Assembly: GCF_900188345.1 (NCBI RefSeq)
Contig: NZ_FZOD01000068.1
Coordinates: 1-51,469, forward strand
Source: Streptosporangium subroseum
GTDB lineage: Bacteria; Actinomycetota; Actinomycetes; Streptosporangiales; Streptosporangiaceae
Length of the DNA: 51,469 bases
Direction: 5' to 3'
In this document: one piece after another, positions 40,127-48,521 of the stretch
Numbering within the stretch: position 1 is the first letter of the stretch
Layout: each line of letters begins with the position of its first letter
Position numbers and translations under genes: made by a program
Notes under the pieces: model-generated
The model's database searches: none
The model's input: only the letters and a program-made list of their open reading frames with translations
What the model was told of the DNA's origin: nothing

Positions 40127-40732
40127 ATGACCGACGACCCCCAAGTCACCCCCGAACCGGCCAAACCAACCCGTCGCATCGATGCCCGCAGCCTGCGCGG
40201 GTTGGCGCACCCCCTGCGGGTGAGACTGCTTGAGCTGCTGCAACTCGACGGCCCCGCCACCTCCACGGGACTCTCCGAACGGCTCGGTGAGAACACCGGA
40301 ACCGTCAGCTGGCACCTGCGCCACCTCGCCGAGCACGGCTTCATCGAGGAGGAGACCGGGCGGGGCACCAAACGCGAGCGCTGGTGGCGGGTGGTGAAGC
40401 AGCAGAGCGTGCTGAACACCGTCGACTTCCGCGACAACCCCGAGACCCGGGGCGCGCTCTCGGTCTACCTGCACGAACTGGTGAACCAGCAGTTCAACCG
40501 GGTCATCGACTACATCGGCGAGGACTGGGGCGACGAATGGCGCAACGTCGGCACCCTCTCTGCCTGGAGCGACCTGCGGATGACGCCGGACCAGCTCAAG
40601 GCGTTGAACGAGGAGCTGACCGCCGTCATCGAGCGCCATCTCCCGGCGCCGGGCGCCGAGCCCGATCCGGACGCGCTGCCCATCATCGTGCAGTTTCAGT
40701 CGTTCCCGCGGAAGGAACGCGACACCAGATGA
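40127..40732 (+). CDS. ArsR-like winged-helix regulator with C-terminal extension
   Basis: A 201-residue regulator. The helix-turn-helix part is L-A-H-P-L-R-V-R-L-L-E-L-L, then A-T-S-T-G-L-S-E-R-L-G-E-N-T-G-T-V-S-W-H-L-R-H-L and the wing G-R-G-T-K-R-E-R-W-W. The 100-residue C-terminal part (V-Y-L-H-E-L-V-N-Q-Q-F) is an effector or dimerisation domain found in many actinobacterial regulators of MFS pumps. It overlaps the MFS gene (ATGA at 40729). Start at ATG 40127 was chosen because the domain starts soon after; the operators lie immediately upstream. Confidence 0.9.
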   Translation: MTDDPQVTPEPAKPTRRIDARSLRGLAHPLRVRLLELLQLDGPATSTGLSERLGENTGTVSWHLRHLAEHGFIEEETGRGTKRERWWRVVKQQSVLNTVDFRDNPETRGALSVYLHELVNQQFNRVIDYIGEDWGDEWRNVGTLSAWSDLRMTPDQLKALNEELTAVIERHLPAPGAEPDPDALPIIVQFQSFPRKERDTR

Positions 40733-42036
40733 GCAACAGCACGCGCGGTGGCCTGCTCCGTCGCCACCGTGATTTCCGACTGCTCTGGTGCGGTGAGACG
40801 GCCGGCAAGTTCGGCGCCTCCGTCACGGGTGTGGCGATGCCGCTGGTCGCGGTCTCCACCCTGAACGCCGGCACCTTCGAGGTCAGCCTGCTGAGCGCCG
40901 CCTCGTGGCTGCCCTGGCTGGTCATCGGCCTTCCCGTCGGCGTCTGGGTGGACAGGTTCCGCCGCAGGCCGATCATGCTCGCCGCCGCGGCCGTCTCCTT
41001 CCTGCTGTTCGTCGGTGTCCCGATCGCCGCGTGGTACGGCTGGCTGAGCATCGGCCTGCTGCTGGCCGTCACGCTGCTGGCCGGCACGGCCGCCGTGTTC
41101 TTCCAGACCGCCTACAGCGCCTATCTCCCCAGCATTCTGGAGCCCGCCGACCAGCCCGAGGGCAATGCCAAGTTGCACGGGAGCGCGTCCGCCGCGCAGA
41201 TCGCCGGACTCGGGGCCGGCGGTCTGATCGCGCAGGTGGCGGGCGCGGTGAACGGGTTGTTCGCCAACGCCGCGACGTTTCTCGTGTCCCTGCTCTGCCT
41301 GTCGGGCATCCGGCACCGCGAACCACCCGTCGCCAAGGTCGAGCGTCCGCCCAGGGCGCTGGTCAGAGAGGTCGGCGAAGGCCTGCGACTGGTCGCCGGC
41401 GATCCCTGGCTCCGTACGCTGACGCTCTTCGGGTCCGCCTCCAACCTTGCGCTGGTCGGCTACCAGTCGATCCTGGTGGTCTTCCTGGTCCGAAACGTCG
41501 GCCTCGATTCCGGCGCCGTCGGCGGACTGATCGCGGCCGCCAGCACCGGTGGCATCGCCGGGGCCTTCGCCGCCCGCAGGGTCGCCGCCCGAATCGGCAC
41601 CGCCCGCGCGACGCTGCTCTTCGAACTGGGTCTCCCCGTGTTCGCCCTGCTCATCCCGCTCACCGTCGGCGGCGCGGGACTGCTTCTGTACGTCGTCGGC
41701 AGCTTCTGCGTCTCCGCCGGTGTGGTGGCCGGAAACGTCATCAAGTCGAGCTTCCAGCAGGCGTACTGCCCGCCCGCCCTGTTCGGCAGGCTCACCGCGA
41801 GCGCCGCGTTCCTCAACTACGGAACGATCCCGCTCGGCGCGCTGCTGGGCGGCGCCCTCGGCACCGCCCTCGGCGTCCGCCCGGCGATGTGGATCATGAC
41901 GGCGGGGGTCCCGCTGGCCGCGCTGATCCTCTACTTCTCCCCGATCCGCCGGGTCCGGGACCTACCGGCATCCCCCAGGGAAGACTCGTCGAAGGAGCCC
42001 TCGGTCCCGGCAGGCATCGAGTCCGCCTCCGTATGA
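40729..42036 (+). CDS. MFS transporter (efflux type)
   Basis: A 435-residue major facilitator with 12 predicted membrane helices, starting F-R-L-L-W-C-G-E-T-A-G-K-F-G, and with the loop 2-3 motif G-V-W-V-D-R-F-R-R-R-P. This arrangement fits drug-efflux transporters of the enterobactin/macrolide-exporter type (MFS_3). The substrate is not readable. Translationally coupled to the ArsR-like regulator and presumably derepressed by its ligand. The C-terminal 20 residues are a short charged tail. Confidence 0.92.
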   Translation: MSNSTRGGLLRRHRDFRLLWCGETAGKFGASVTGVAMPLVAVSTLNAGTFEVSLLSAASWLPWLVIGLPVGVWVDRFRRRPIMLAAAAVSFLLFVGVPIAAWYGWLSIGLLLAVTLLAGTAAVFFQTAYSAYLPSILEPADQPEGNAKLHGSASAAQIAGLGAGGLIAQVAGAVNGLFANAATFLVSLLCLSGIRHREPPVAKVERPPRALVREVGEGLRLVAGDPWLRTLTLFGSASNLALVGYQSILVVFLVRNVGLDSGAVGGLIAAASTGGIAGAFAARRVAARIGTARATLLFELGLPVFALLIPLTVGGAGLLLYVVGSFCVSAGVVAGNVIKSSFQQAYCPPALFGRLTASAAFLNYGTIPLGALLGGALGTALGVRPAMWIMTAGVPLAALILYFSPIRRVRDLPASPREDSSKEPSVPAGIESASV

Positions 42037-42169
42037 CCGGCGAGCACGGCCGGTTCGCAGGCGCTCCGGCCCCTCGCGGAGAGATGGGCGCGAAATCCAC
42101 CCGTCGCCTCCGCCCGCCCCCTCGGATCCGAGTTTCCACAATCTTTCAGGCCCGAGCCATCTCGGCTGG

Positions 42170-44842
42170 TCACCCCATCATCGACAGTCGATCTGGGAGG
42201 CGCCTGATCCGTGTCGAGGACGGGTCGTAGAGGGGTTCGGCGGTGACGGTGGCGTCGACCCACGTGCCGGTGACCCCGACCTCGACGCGGTCGCCGGGAG
42301 CGGCCCCCGCCGGCAGGTAGGCGTAGGCGATCGAGCGGTCAACGCGGTGGCCGTACCCGCCGCTGGTCACCCGCGAGGCGGGTCGGCCGCCGACCCGGAC
42401 CGGCTCGCCACCGAGGCAGACCTGGCGGGGATCGTCCAGAACGAGGCAGACCAGGCGCCGGCCGGACGCGTCCGTGTCCCGAGCCGTCGGGTTCGCGGCG
42501 GGCCCGGCTCCCGACGGGTCCTCGTCCGGGCCGGGAGCCGACGCGTCCCGGTCCTGAGCTGATGCGTCCCGATCCTGAGCCGCCGCGTTCACGGCGGGCG
42601 GGTCCGCGTCCAGGTCGGGAGCCGCCGCGTCCGTGGCGGGCAGATCCTGGGAGGGACGCCGGGCGGCCGCCTCCAGCGCGGCCCGGCCGAGGAAGTCCTT
42701 GTCCCCGGCCACCGCGAAGCCCAGGCCCCCCTCGTACGGGGTGGTCTCCGGGGTGATGTCCAGACCCCAGACGCGGTAGCCCTTCTCCAGGCGCATCGAG
42801 TCGATCGCGCGATATCCGGCAGGTCGCATGCCGTACGGCGTGCCCGCCTCCATGAGCGTGTCCCACAGCGTCAGCCCGTACTCCGACGGGCAGTACAGCT
42901 CCCAGCCGAACTCGCCCACGAACGTCACCCGCTGGGCCAGTACGGGGACGTTTCCGACACTGATCTCTCTGGCCTTCATGTAGCCGAAGGTCAGGTCGTC
43001 GGCGGAGACGGAGCCGAGGATGTCGAGCGCCCTCGGCCCCCAGAGGCAGTAGCAGGCGTGGGCCGAGGTGACGTCCCGGACATCGAGGCCGTGGCCGCGG
43101 AGCCAGGCGGCGTCGTGGACGCCGAAGGCGGTGCCGGTGACCAGACGGAATCGGTCCTCGGCCAGACGGGTGACGGTCAGGTCGGCCTCGATGCCGCCGC
43201 GCTCGTTCAGGAGCTGGGTGTAGACGATCGAGCCGACGGGCTTGTCGAGCTGCCCGGCGCACACCCGCTGCAACCCCGTCAGGGCCGCGGGTCCCGACAC
43301 CTCCAGCTTCGAGAACGACGTCTGGTCGAACAGTCCCGCCGCGTCCCGCGTGGCCAGGCACTCCTGCCGGACCGCCGAGGACCAGATCCTGCCCGCCCAC
43401 CCCTCCGGACGCGCCTCCTGCAACGGGCCCGCCTCCTGCGAGAGGCTCGCGTTGGACTCGAACCAGTTGACCCGCTCCCAGCCCGACTTCTCGCCGAAGG
43501 CGGCGCCCAGCTCCGCATGCCGTACCCACGCCGGGGAGCGGCGCAGCGGCCGGGCGGCGGTGCGCTCCTCGCCCGGGTAGACGATGTCGTAGTACTTCGA
43601 GTAGGAGTCCAGCGCCTTGGCGCGGGCCCATGAGGCAGAGCGGGCATGGCCGCCGAATCGGCGCAGGTCCATGCCGAACACGTCGTACTCGGGCGAGCCG
43701 TCCACGATCCACTCGGCCATGACCTTGCCCACGCCGCCCGCCGCCGCCAGCCCGTGGACGCAGAATCCCGCCGCCGCCCACAGGCCGCGGACCATGGTCT
43801 CGCCCAGCAGGAACTCGCCGTCCGGGGTGAACGCCTCCGGCCCGTGGACGACCTTCGCGATCGCGGCCTCGCCCAGCGAGGGGACCCTCCGCACCGCCGA
43901 CTCCCACGATTCCTGAAATTTCGGCATATCAGCGGGGAACAGCGTCCGGGGTTCCTCCAGCGGATGGGCCGTGTCCCAGATCTCCGGCGTCCGGATGTAT
44001 CCCCCGACCAGGATCCCGCCGGCCTCTTCCCGGAAATAGACGATGTTGTCCGGGTCCCGGACCGTGGGCGTCGATGTGGGAACGTCGAACGATTCGGTGA
44101 CGACATACTGATGCTTGATCGGCACGACTGGGATGTCCACCCCGGCCAGCCTCCCGACCCGTCCGCTGGCGGCCCCCGCCGCGATGACCACGGTCCCGGC
44201 CTGGACCGTCCACTCCTCGGCTCCCGAAGCGGTCGAAGCGGTCGAAGCGTCCGTCGACGCGAGGCGCACCCCGGAGATCTCGCCGCCCGCCACGTCGAGC
44301 CCCACCACGCGAACCCCGGTGAAGATCCGTACGCCCAACCTCGAAGCCCCGGCCGCGAGCGCCCTGGCCAGCAGCGCCGGATCAAGCCAGCCGTCGCCGG
44401 GCAGCCAGAGCGCGGCACGCACGTCGCCGGTGTCGAGCAGCGGGAGCATCTCCCTCGCCTCCGCGCCGGAGAGCACCTCCAGACCCAGGCCGTAGGTCTC
44501 CCCGGCCCCGGCCAGCCGCAGCGACTCCTCCACCCGTTCGGGCGTGGTCGCCAGGCGGAGCCCACCGACTCCGTGCCAGCCGGGGTCCAATCCGGTCAGG
44601 TCGGCGAGCTCGGGATAGAGACCGGCCGAATACATAATCATTTTGGTCTGGGTGACGGTCGAGCGGAGCTGGCCCACGAATCCGGCCGAGTGCCAGGTGG
44701 TCCCCTCGGTGAGCTCGTGCTGCTCGACCAGGATCACCTCGGTCCAGCCGAGCCGTGCCAGATGGTAGGCCACGCTGCACCCGGCCACCCCACCACCGAT
44801 CACGACCGCTCGCGCGGAGTTGGGAAGTTTCAAGGCCGGCAA
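42170..44842 (-). CDS. FAD-dependent dimethylglycine/sarcosine dehydrogenase-like protein with GcvT domain
   Basis: An 890-residue enzyme. The FAD domain starts V-V-I-G-G-G-V-A-G-C-S-V-A-Y-H-L-A and has T-T-W-H-S-A-G (covalent-flavin His region of DMGDH/SARDH). From about 430 to the end it is a GcvT-type domain, with G-L-L-D-Q-T-S-F-S-K-like opening and the folate-site segment R-A-I-D-S-M-R-L-E-K-G-Y-R-V-W-G. These enzymes demethylate N-methylglycines and pass the one-carbon unit to tetrahydrofolate. Residues about 731-793 are a low-complexity Asp/Ala-rich insertion with 21-bp repeats, absent from typical members. TTG start at 44842 or 44833. Divergent from the kinase-permease pair. Confidence 0.9.
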   Translation of the reverse strand: MPALKLPNSARAVVIGGGVAGCSVAYHLARLGWTEVILVEQHELTEGTTWHSAGFVGQLRSTVTQTKMIMYSAGLYPELADLTGLDPGWHGVGGLRLATTPERVEESLRLAGAGETYGLGLEVLSGAEAREMLPLLDTGDVRAALWLPGDGWLDPALLARALAAGASRLGVRIFTGVRVVGLDVAGGEISGVRLASTDASTASTASGAEEWTVQAGTVVIAAGAASGRVGRLAGVDIPVVPIKHQYVVTESFDVPTSTPTVRDPDNIVYFREEAGGILVGGYIRTPEIWDTAHPLEEPRTLFPADMPKFQESWESAVRRVPSLGEAAIAKVVHGPEAFTPDGEFLLGETMVRGLWAAAGFCVHGLAAAGGVGKVMAEWIVDGSPEYDVFGMDLRRFGGHARSASWARAKALDSYSKYYDIVYPGEERTAARPLRRSPAWVRHAELGAAFGEKSGWERVNWFESNASLSQEAGPLQEARPEGWAGRIWSSAVRQECLATRDAAGLFDQTSFSKLEVSGPAALTGLQRVCAGQLDKPVGSIVYTQLLNERGGIEADLTVTRLAEDRFRLVTGTAFGVHDAAWLRGHGLDVRDVTSAHACYCLWGPRALDILGSVSADDLTFGYMKAREISVGNVPVLAQRVTFVGEFGWELYCPSEYGLTLWDTLMEAGTPYGMRPAGYRAIDSMRLEKGYRVWGLDITPETTPYEGGLGFAVAGDKDFLGRAALEAAARRPSQDLPATDAAAPDLDADPPAVNAAAQDRDASAQDRDASAPGPDEDPSGAGPAANPTARDTDASGRRLVCLVLDDPRQVCLGGEPVRVGGRPASRVTSGGYGHRVDRSIAYAYLPAGAAPGDRVEVGVTGTWVDATVTAEPLYDPSSTRIRRLPDRLSMMG
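42462..42650 (-). repeat. Asp/Ala-rich coding repeat in the GcvT-type domain
   Basis: Repeated units encode A-Q-D-R-D-A-S (two consecutive 21-bp copies) and related A-A-P-D-L-D-A-D, P-G-P-D-E-D-P-S stretches. The segment is acidic, Pro/Ala-rich and probably disordered. It sits between two conserved parts of the aminomethyltransferase domain and keeps the frame open. Confidence 0.75.
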
Positions 44843-44908
44843 CCCCTCTGTAACAACCTGTACTCAGAATCTGATCAATGGTACGAAGGTAGGCCAAAGG
44901 AGTGCCGT

Positions 44909-45862
44909 ATGCCAGATGCTCTCGCTGACGTCCGAAAATGGGCCGGACAGCCCATAACCGAGACGCCGATCAAAGGTGGGCTCAGCCACCGGATCGCCCG
45001 GCTGGACGCAGCCGACGGACAGCGATGGCTGCTGCGAGTGCTCGATCCACGGGTCTCCGAGGCGGGTCTCGGCATCCCCCTCGACCAGGAGATCGCCAAC
45101 ACGCTGCGCGCGGCCGACGCGGGGGTCGGCCCGAGGGTGCTGCACCGGATGCCCGACGCCCTGCTGCTGGAGTATCTCGACGGGACCACGCTGGACGCGC
45201 ACACCGTGCGGACGCTCACCGGTCCCATCGCGGCCGCCTGCCGCCGCCTGCACGCCGGCCCCAGGTTCGTCAACGACTTCTCCATCTTCGGCAAGCTCGA
45301 CCAGTTCCTCGCGCTCTGTCATACCCACGAGCTTCCGAAACCCGAGGGTTACGAGGACCTGCTGCCGGTGGTGGCCGACATCGAGCGCGCGCTGGCCGCC
45401 GATCCGCTGCCGACGGTGCCGTGCCACAACGACCTGCTGCCGGGAAACCTCATCCTGTGCGGCACGGAGATCAGGATCGTCGACTACCAGCTCTCCGGGA
45501 ACAACGACCCGGCCTTCGAGCTGGGCGACATCGCCGCGGAGGCGGACTACGACCCCGACCTGACCCTGCGTCTGGCACGCGCCTACTTCGGCCGGGACGA
45601 GTCGCGGCTGACCTCCAGGGTCCGGCTCAACCTGATCATGTCCAACCTGACCTGGACGCTCTGGTTCGCCGTGCACCACGGACTGCTGAAGGAGCAGGCG
45701 GCCGACGCCGACTTCGACTACGACGCCGAGGCGGCCGACAAGTTCGAGCAAGCCGTGCGAGACCTCGACGACCCGGAGTTCGGGCGGCTCATCGATGACG
45801 TCCGAGGTTCTCGCCCCGGATCTCCCCACCCCCCGCACCACCATGCAAGGAGGCTTGAATGA
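44909..45862 (+). CDS. Choline/ethanolamine-kinase-like phosphotransferase (LicA type)
   Basis: A 317-residue APH/choline-kinase-fold protein: ATP-site strand L-L-R-V-L-D, the hinge L-L-L-E-Y-L-D-G-T-T-L, the catalytic loop P-C-H-N-D-L-L-P-G-N-L and the metal site R-I-V-D-Y-Q-L-S-G. These match the choline-kinase branch (H-N-D-x-x-x-x-N and D-Y-E/Q). The start ATG at 44909 follows AAAGGAG. The stop overlaps the permease ATG (ATGA). Neighbouring genes point to quaternary-amine or aminoalcohol catabolism. Confidence 0.9.
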   Translation: MPDALADVRKWAGQPITETPIKGGLSHRIARLDAADGQRWLLRVLDPRVSEAGLGIPLDQEIANTLRAADAGVGPRVLHRMPDALLLEYLDGTTLDAHTVRTLTGPIAAACRRLHAGPRFVNDFSIFGKLDQFLALCHTHELPKPEGYEDLLPVVADIERALAADPLPTVPCHNDLLPGNLILCGTEIRIVDYQLSGNNDPAFELGDIAAEADYDPDLTLRLARAYFGRDESRLTSRVRLNLIMSNLTWTLWFAVHHGLLKEQAADADFDYDAEAADKFEQAVRDLDDPEFGRLIDDVRGSRPGSPHPPHHHARRLE

Positions 45863-47418
45863 CCAAGCCAACATCGGTCGACGAGGACGCGAAGCGGCTC
45901 GCTGAGCTCGGTTACAAACAGGAACTCTCCAGAACCTGGAGCGGCTTCTCCAACTTCGCCATCTCCTTCTCGATCATCTCCATCCTGGCGGGGTGCTTCA
46001 CCACCTTCGGCCAGGCCTGGAACAACGGCGGTCCCGTCGCCATCTCGTGGGGCTGGCCGCTGATCTCCATCTTCATTCTGATCATCGGTCTCTGCATGTC
46101 GGAGCTGGTGTCGGCCTATCCGACCGCCGGCGGCATCTACTGGTGGGCCGCCAAGATGGGCAAGCCGATCCACGGCTGGTTCACCGGGTGGTTCAACCTC
46201 ATCGGCCTGATCGCGGTCACGGCCTCGGTCGACTACGGCTGCGCGACCTTCCTGAACATCACCCTCAACCGGTTCTTCCCCGGCTGGGACCCCACCCTGA
46301 CCAACGCGTTCATCCTCTTCGCGGTCATCCTCGTACTGCACGGCCTGATCAACGTCTTCTCCCACCGGCTGATCGCGACGCTGCAGAACGTCTCGGTGTG
46401 GTGGCACGTGTTCGGCGCGGCGGTGGTCGTGCTGATCCTGGTCTTCGGTCCCGACTCGCACCAGTCGATGTCGTTCGTCTTCACCGAGACGATCAACAAC
46501 TCCGGCTTCTCCGACTCGTCCTACTGGTTCTACGTGCTGCCGCTCGGCTTCCTGCTGACCCAGTACACGATCACCGGGTTCGACGCGTGCGCGCACGTGT
46601 CGGAGGAGACCCAGGGCGCCTCCACCGCCGCCGCCAGGGGACTGTGGCAGTCGATCTTCTACTCGGCGATCGGCGGCTGGGTCCTGCTGCTGGCCTTCCT
46701 GTTCGCGGCCACCGACGTGGACGCGATCAACGGCGCGGGCGGCTTCGTCGGCGCCATCTTCGACAGCGCGCTCCCCGGCAACCTGGCCACGGCGATCTTC
46801 GCGATCTCCACCATCGGCCAGTTCTTCTGCGGGATGAGCTGCGTGACCTCGATGTCCAGGATGACGTACGCGTTCTCCCGGGACGGCGCGATCCCCGGCT
46901 GGCGCCTGTGGTCGAGGGTGGACGCCAACCGGACCCCCGTCAACGCGATCATCTTCGGCTGCGTGGCCGCGCTGGTCCTCACCCTGCCCGCGTTGTACGA
47001 GGCCCCCGGTGGCTTGCCGCTGGCCTTCTACGCGGTCGTGTCGGTGGCGGTCATCGGCCTCTACATCGCCTTCGCGATCCCGATCTGGCTCCGGCTGCGG
47101 ATGGGAGATCGGTTCCAGCCGGGACCCTGGACGCTGGGGTCGAAGTACAAGGTCATGTGCTGGATCGCCATCGTCGAGATCGTCATCGTCTCGATCTACT
47201 TCATCATGCCGCTGGTCCCGGCCGCCGTGCCGTTCAGCTCCGAGTTCACCTGGACCGCGGTCAACTACGCGCCGATCGTGGTCGGCGCGATGGTGCTGGC
47301 CGTGGGCCTGTGGTGGGCGCTGTCGGCCAAGCACTGGTTCACCGGCCCGCGCCGTACGGTCGACGCGTCCGATCCGGTCGCTCCGGCGGACCTGGGCGGC
47401 AAGGAGACGATCGGCTGA
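45859..47418 (+). CDS. Amino-acid/amine permease of the APC superfamily
   Basis: A 519-residue permease with 12 predicted membrane helices. The N-terminal W-S-G-F-S-N-F-A-I-S-F-S-I-I-S-I-L-A-G is the APC helix-1 region, with G-G-P-V-A-I-S-W-G-W-P and Y-P-T-A-G-G-I-Y-W-W-A following. It resembles GABA/choline/ethanolamine-type permeases. Coupled to the choline-kinase-like gene and divergent from the DMGDH-like gene, it probably imports the substrate they process. Confidence 0.92.
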   Translation: MTKPTSVDEDAKRLAELGYKQELSRTWSGFSNFAISFSIISILAGCFTTFGQAWNNGGPVAISWGWPLISIFILIIGLCMSELVSAYPTAGGIYWWAAKMGKPIHGWFTGWFNLIGLIAVTASVDYGCATFLNITLNRFFPGWDPTLTNAFILFAVILVLHGLINVFSHRLIATLQNVSVWWHVFGAAVVVLILVFGPDSHQSMSFVFTETINNSGFSDSSYWFYVLPLGFLLTQYTITGFDACAHVSEETQGASTAAARGLWQSIFYSAIGGWVLLLAFLFAATDVDAINGAGGFVGAIFDSALPGNLATAIFAISTIGQFFCGMSCVTSMSRMTYAFSRDGAIPGWRLWSRVDANRTPVNAIIFGCVAALVLTLPALYEAPGGLPLAFYAVVSVAVIGLYIAFAIPIWLRLRMGDRFQPGPWTLGSKYKVMCWIAIVEIVIVSIYFIMPLVPAAVPFSSEFTWTAVNYAPIVVGAMVLAVGLWWALSAKHWFTGPRRTVDASDPVAPADLGGKETIG

Positions 47419-47452
47419 CCAAATCCGGTCGCCCGGAAGGCCGGGAGACCGG

Positions 47453-48091
47453 TCAGCTCGCCTCGAAGGCCTCCGCCACCGCCGCCCGGACCCGATCCAT
47501 GGCGGCGGTGGCCGGCGCCTCCCGCCCCATGGAGGTCATGTCGACTTCGGGCATGCCGCAGGCCACCGCCCAGTCCCACGGGGTCAGGTCGCCGTCGACG
47601 TTGAGGGCGAACCCGTGGCTGGTCACGCTGCGGCTCTGCCGCATGCCGATCGAGATGATCTTCCGGCCCGTCTCCTTCGTCCACACGCCCGTGAGCAGCT
47701 CGGAGCCGGGCGGGGTGTCACGGCGTTCGGCCGGGACACCCAGCGCGTCGAGCGCGCTGACGAGCCTGAGCTCGACCTCGCGGACGTAGTCGACGATCCC
47801 CTCGTCCTCGCCGAGCTTGACGATCAGGTATCCGACCAGCTGGCCGGGACCGTGATAGGTGAGCTGGCCGCCCCGGCCCGTGCTCAGGACGGGGATGCCG
47901 TGGGACGGGTCGGGCAGGTGCTGCTCCAGCGTGCGCCTGCCGACCGTGTAGACCTGCGGATGGCTGAGCAGCCAGAGCGTGTCGGAGCGCTCGTCGCGCT
48001 GCCGCTCGCCGACCAGCTCCGCCATCCGCTCCATGGCCTTCTCGTAGTCGACCAGGTCGTCCTGGATCAGGGACAGGGGTCGTTGCCTCAT
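47453..48091 (-). CDS. lipB: Octanoyl-[acyl-carrier-protein]:protein octanoyltransferase
   Basis: A 212-residue LipB, which moves octanoate from ACP to lipoyl-domain proteins in lipoic acid synthesis. Motifs are R-G-G-Q-L-T-Y-H-G-P-G-Q-L-V-G-Y, the catalytic Lys in T-G-R-K-I-I-S-I-G and the catalytic Cys in V-A-C-G-M-P. Normal length for the family. ATG at 48091. lipA is often adjacent in actinobacteria, but here only the PspC gene and unrelated genes are close. Confidence 0.96.
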   Translation of the reverse strand: MRQRPLSLIQDDLVDYEKAMERMAELVGERQRDERSDTLWLLSHPQVYTVGRRTLEQHLPDPSHGIPVLSTGRGGQLTYHGPGQLVGYLIVKLGEDEGIVDYVREVELRLVSALDALGVPAERRDTPPGSELLTGVWTKETGRKIISIGMRQSRSVTSHGFALNVDGDLTPWDWAVACGMPEVDMTSMGREAPATAAMDRVRAAVAEAFEAS

Positions 48092-48106
48092 GCCATCAGC
48101 TTATTT

Positions 48107-48322
48107 TCAGTATCGGGCTGCGGGCGCCTTGGGGACGAAGATCCACATTAGGACGTAGGCCACCCAGAGCGGTCCCGGGATGAGCGAGAGCAGCAGCCAC
48201 AACACCCGGACGACCGTGGGCGACCAGCCGAGGCTGTCCGCGATCCCGCCGCAGACGCCGGCGATTATCTTGTGGTTTCTTGAACGGTGCACGTTGCCTC
48301 TCCCCGAATCGATGTTCTTCAT
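48107..48322 (-). CDS. PspC-domain membrane protein
   Basis: A 71-residue PspC protein: K-I-I-A-G-V-C-G-G-I-A-D-S-L-G-W, then V-V-R-V-L-W-L-L-L-S-L-I-P-G-P-L-W-V-A-Y-V-L-M-W-I-F. The first half is the PspC signature and the second a membrane segment. In enterobacteria PspC links membrane stress to the psp response; small actinobacterial versions have less clear roles. Start at ATG 48322 (a TTG three codons upstream is possible). Confidence 0.88.
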   Translation of the reverse strand: MKNIDSGRGNVHRSRNHKIIAGVCGGIADSLGWSPTVVRVLWLLLSLIPGPLWVAYVLMWIFVPKAPAARY

Positions 48323-48521
48323 CCGATCCAACGGATGGAGGAGATGCTCCCGTTCCCTCCGTATCCCTGAGAAAACCCTGACAGGGTTGAGATCGCGACC
48401 ATTTACCGCAACTCGGGGTCAGAACATCTATACAGAACACCTATACGGAGACGGTTACTGCCTGTACGTTCCGCTTTGTACCTGTAGGGATTTCTCCCTG
48501 CGTTCCATCCCAAGGAGCGTT

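Noticed and set aside
45718..47334. Minus-strand frame of 538 codons
   Set aside because: Antisense of the permease; His/Arg/Asp-rich and without hydrophobic or domain structure.
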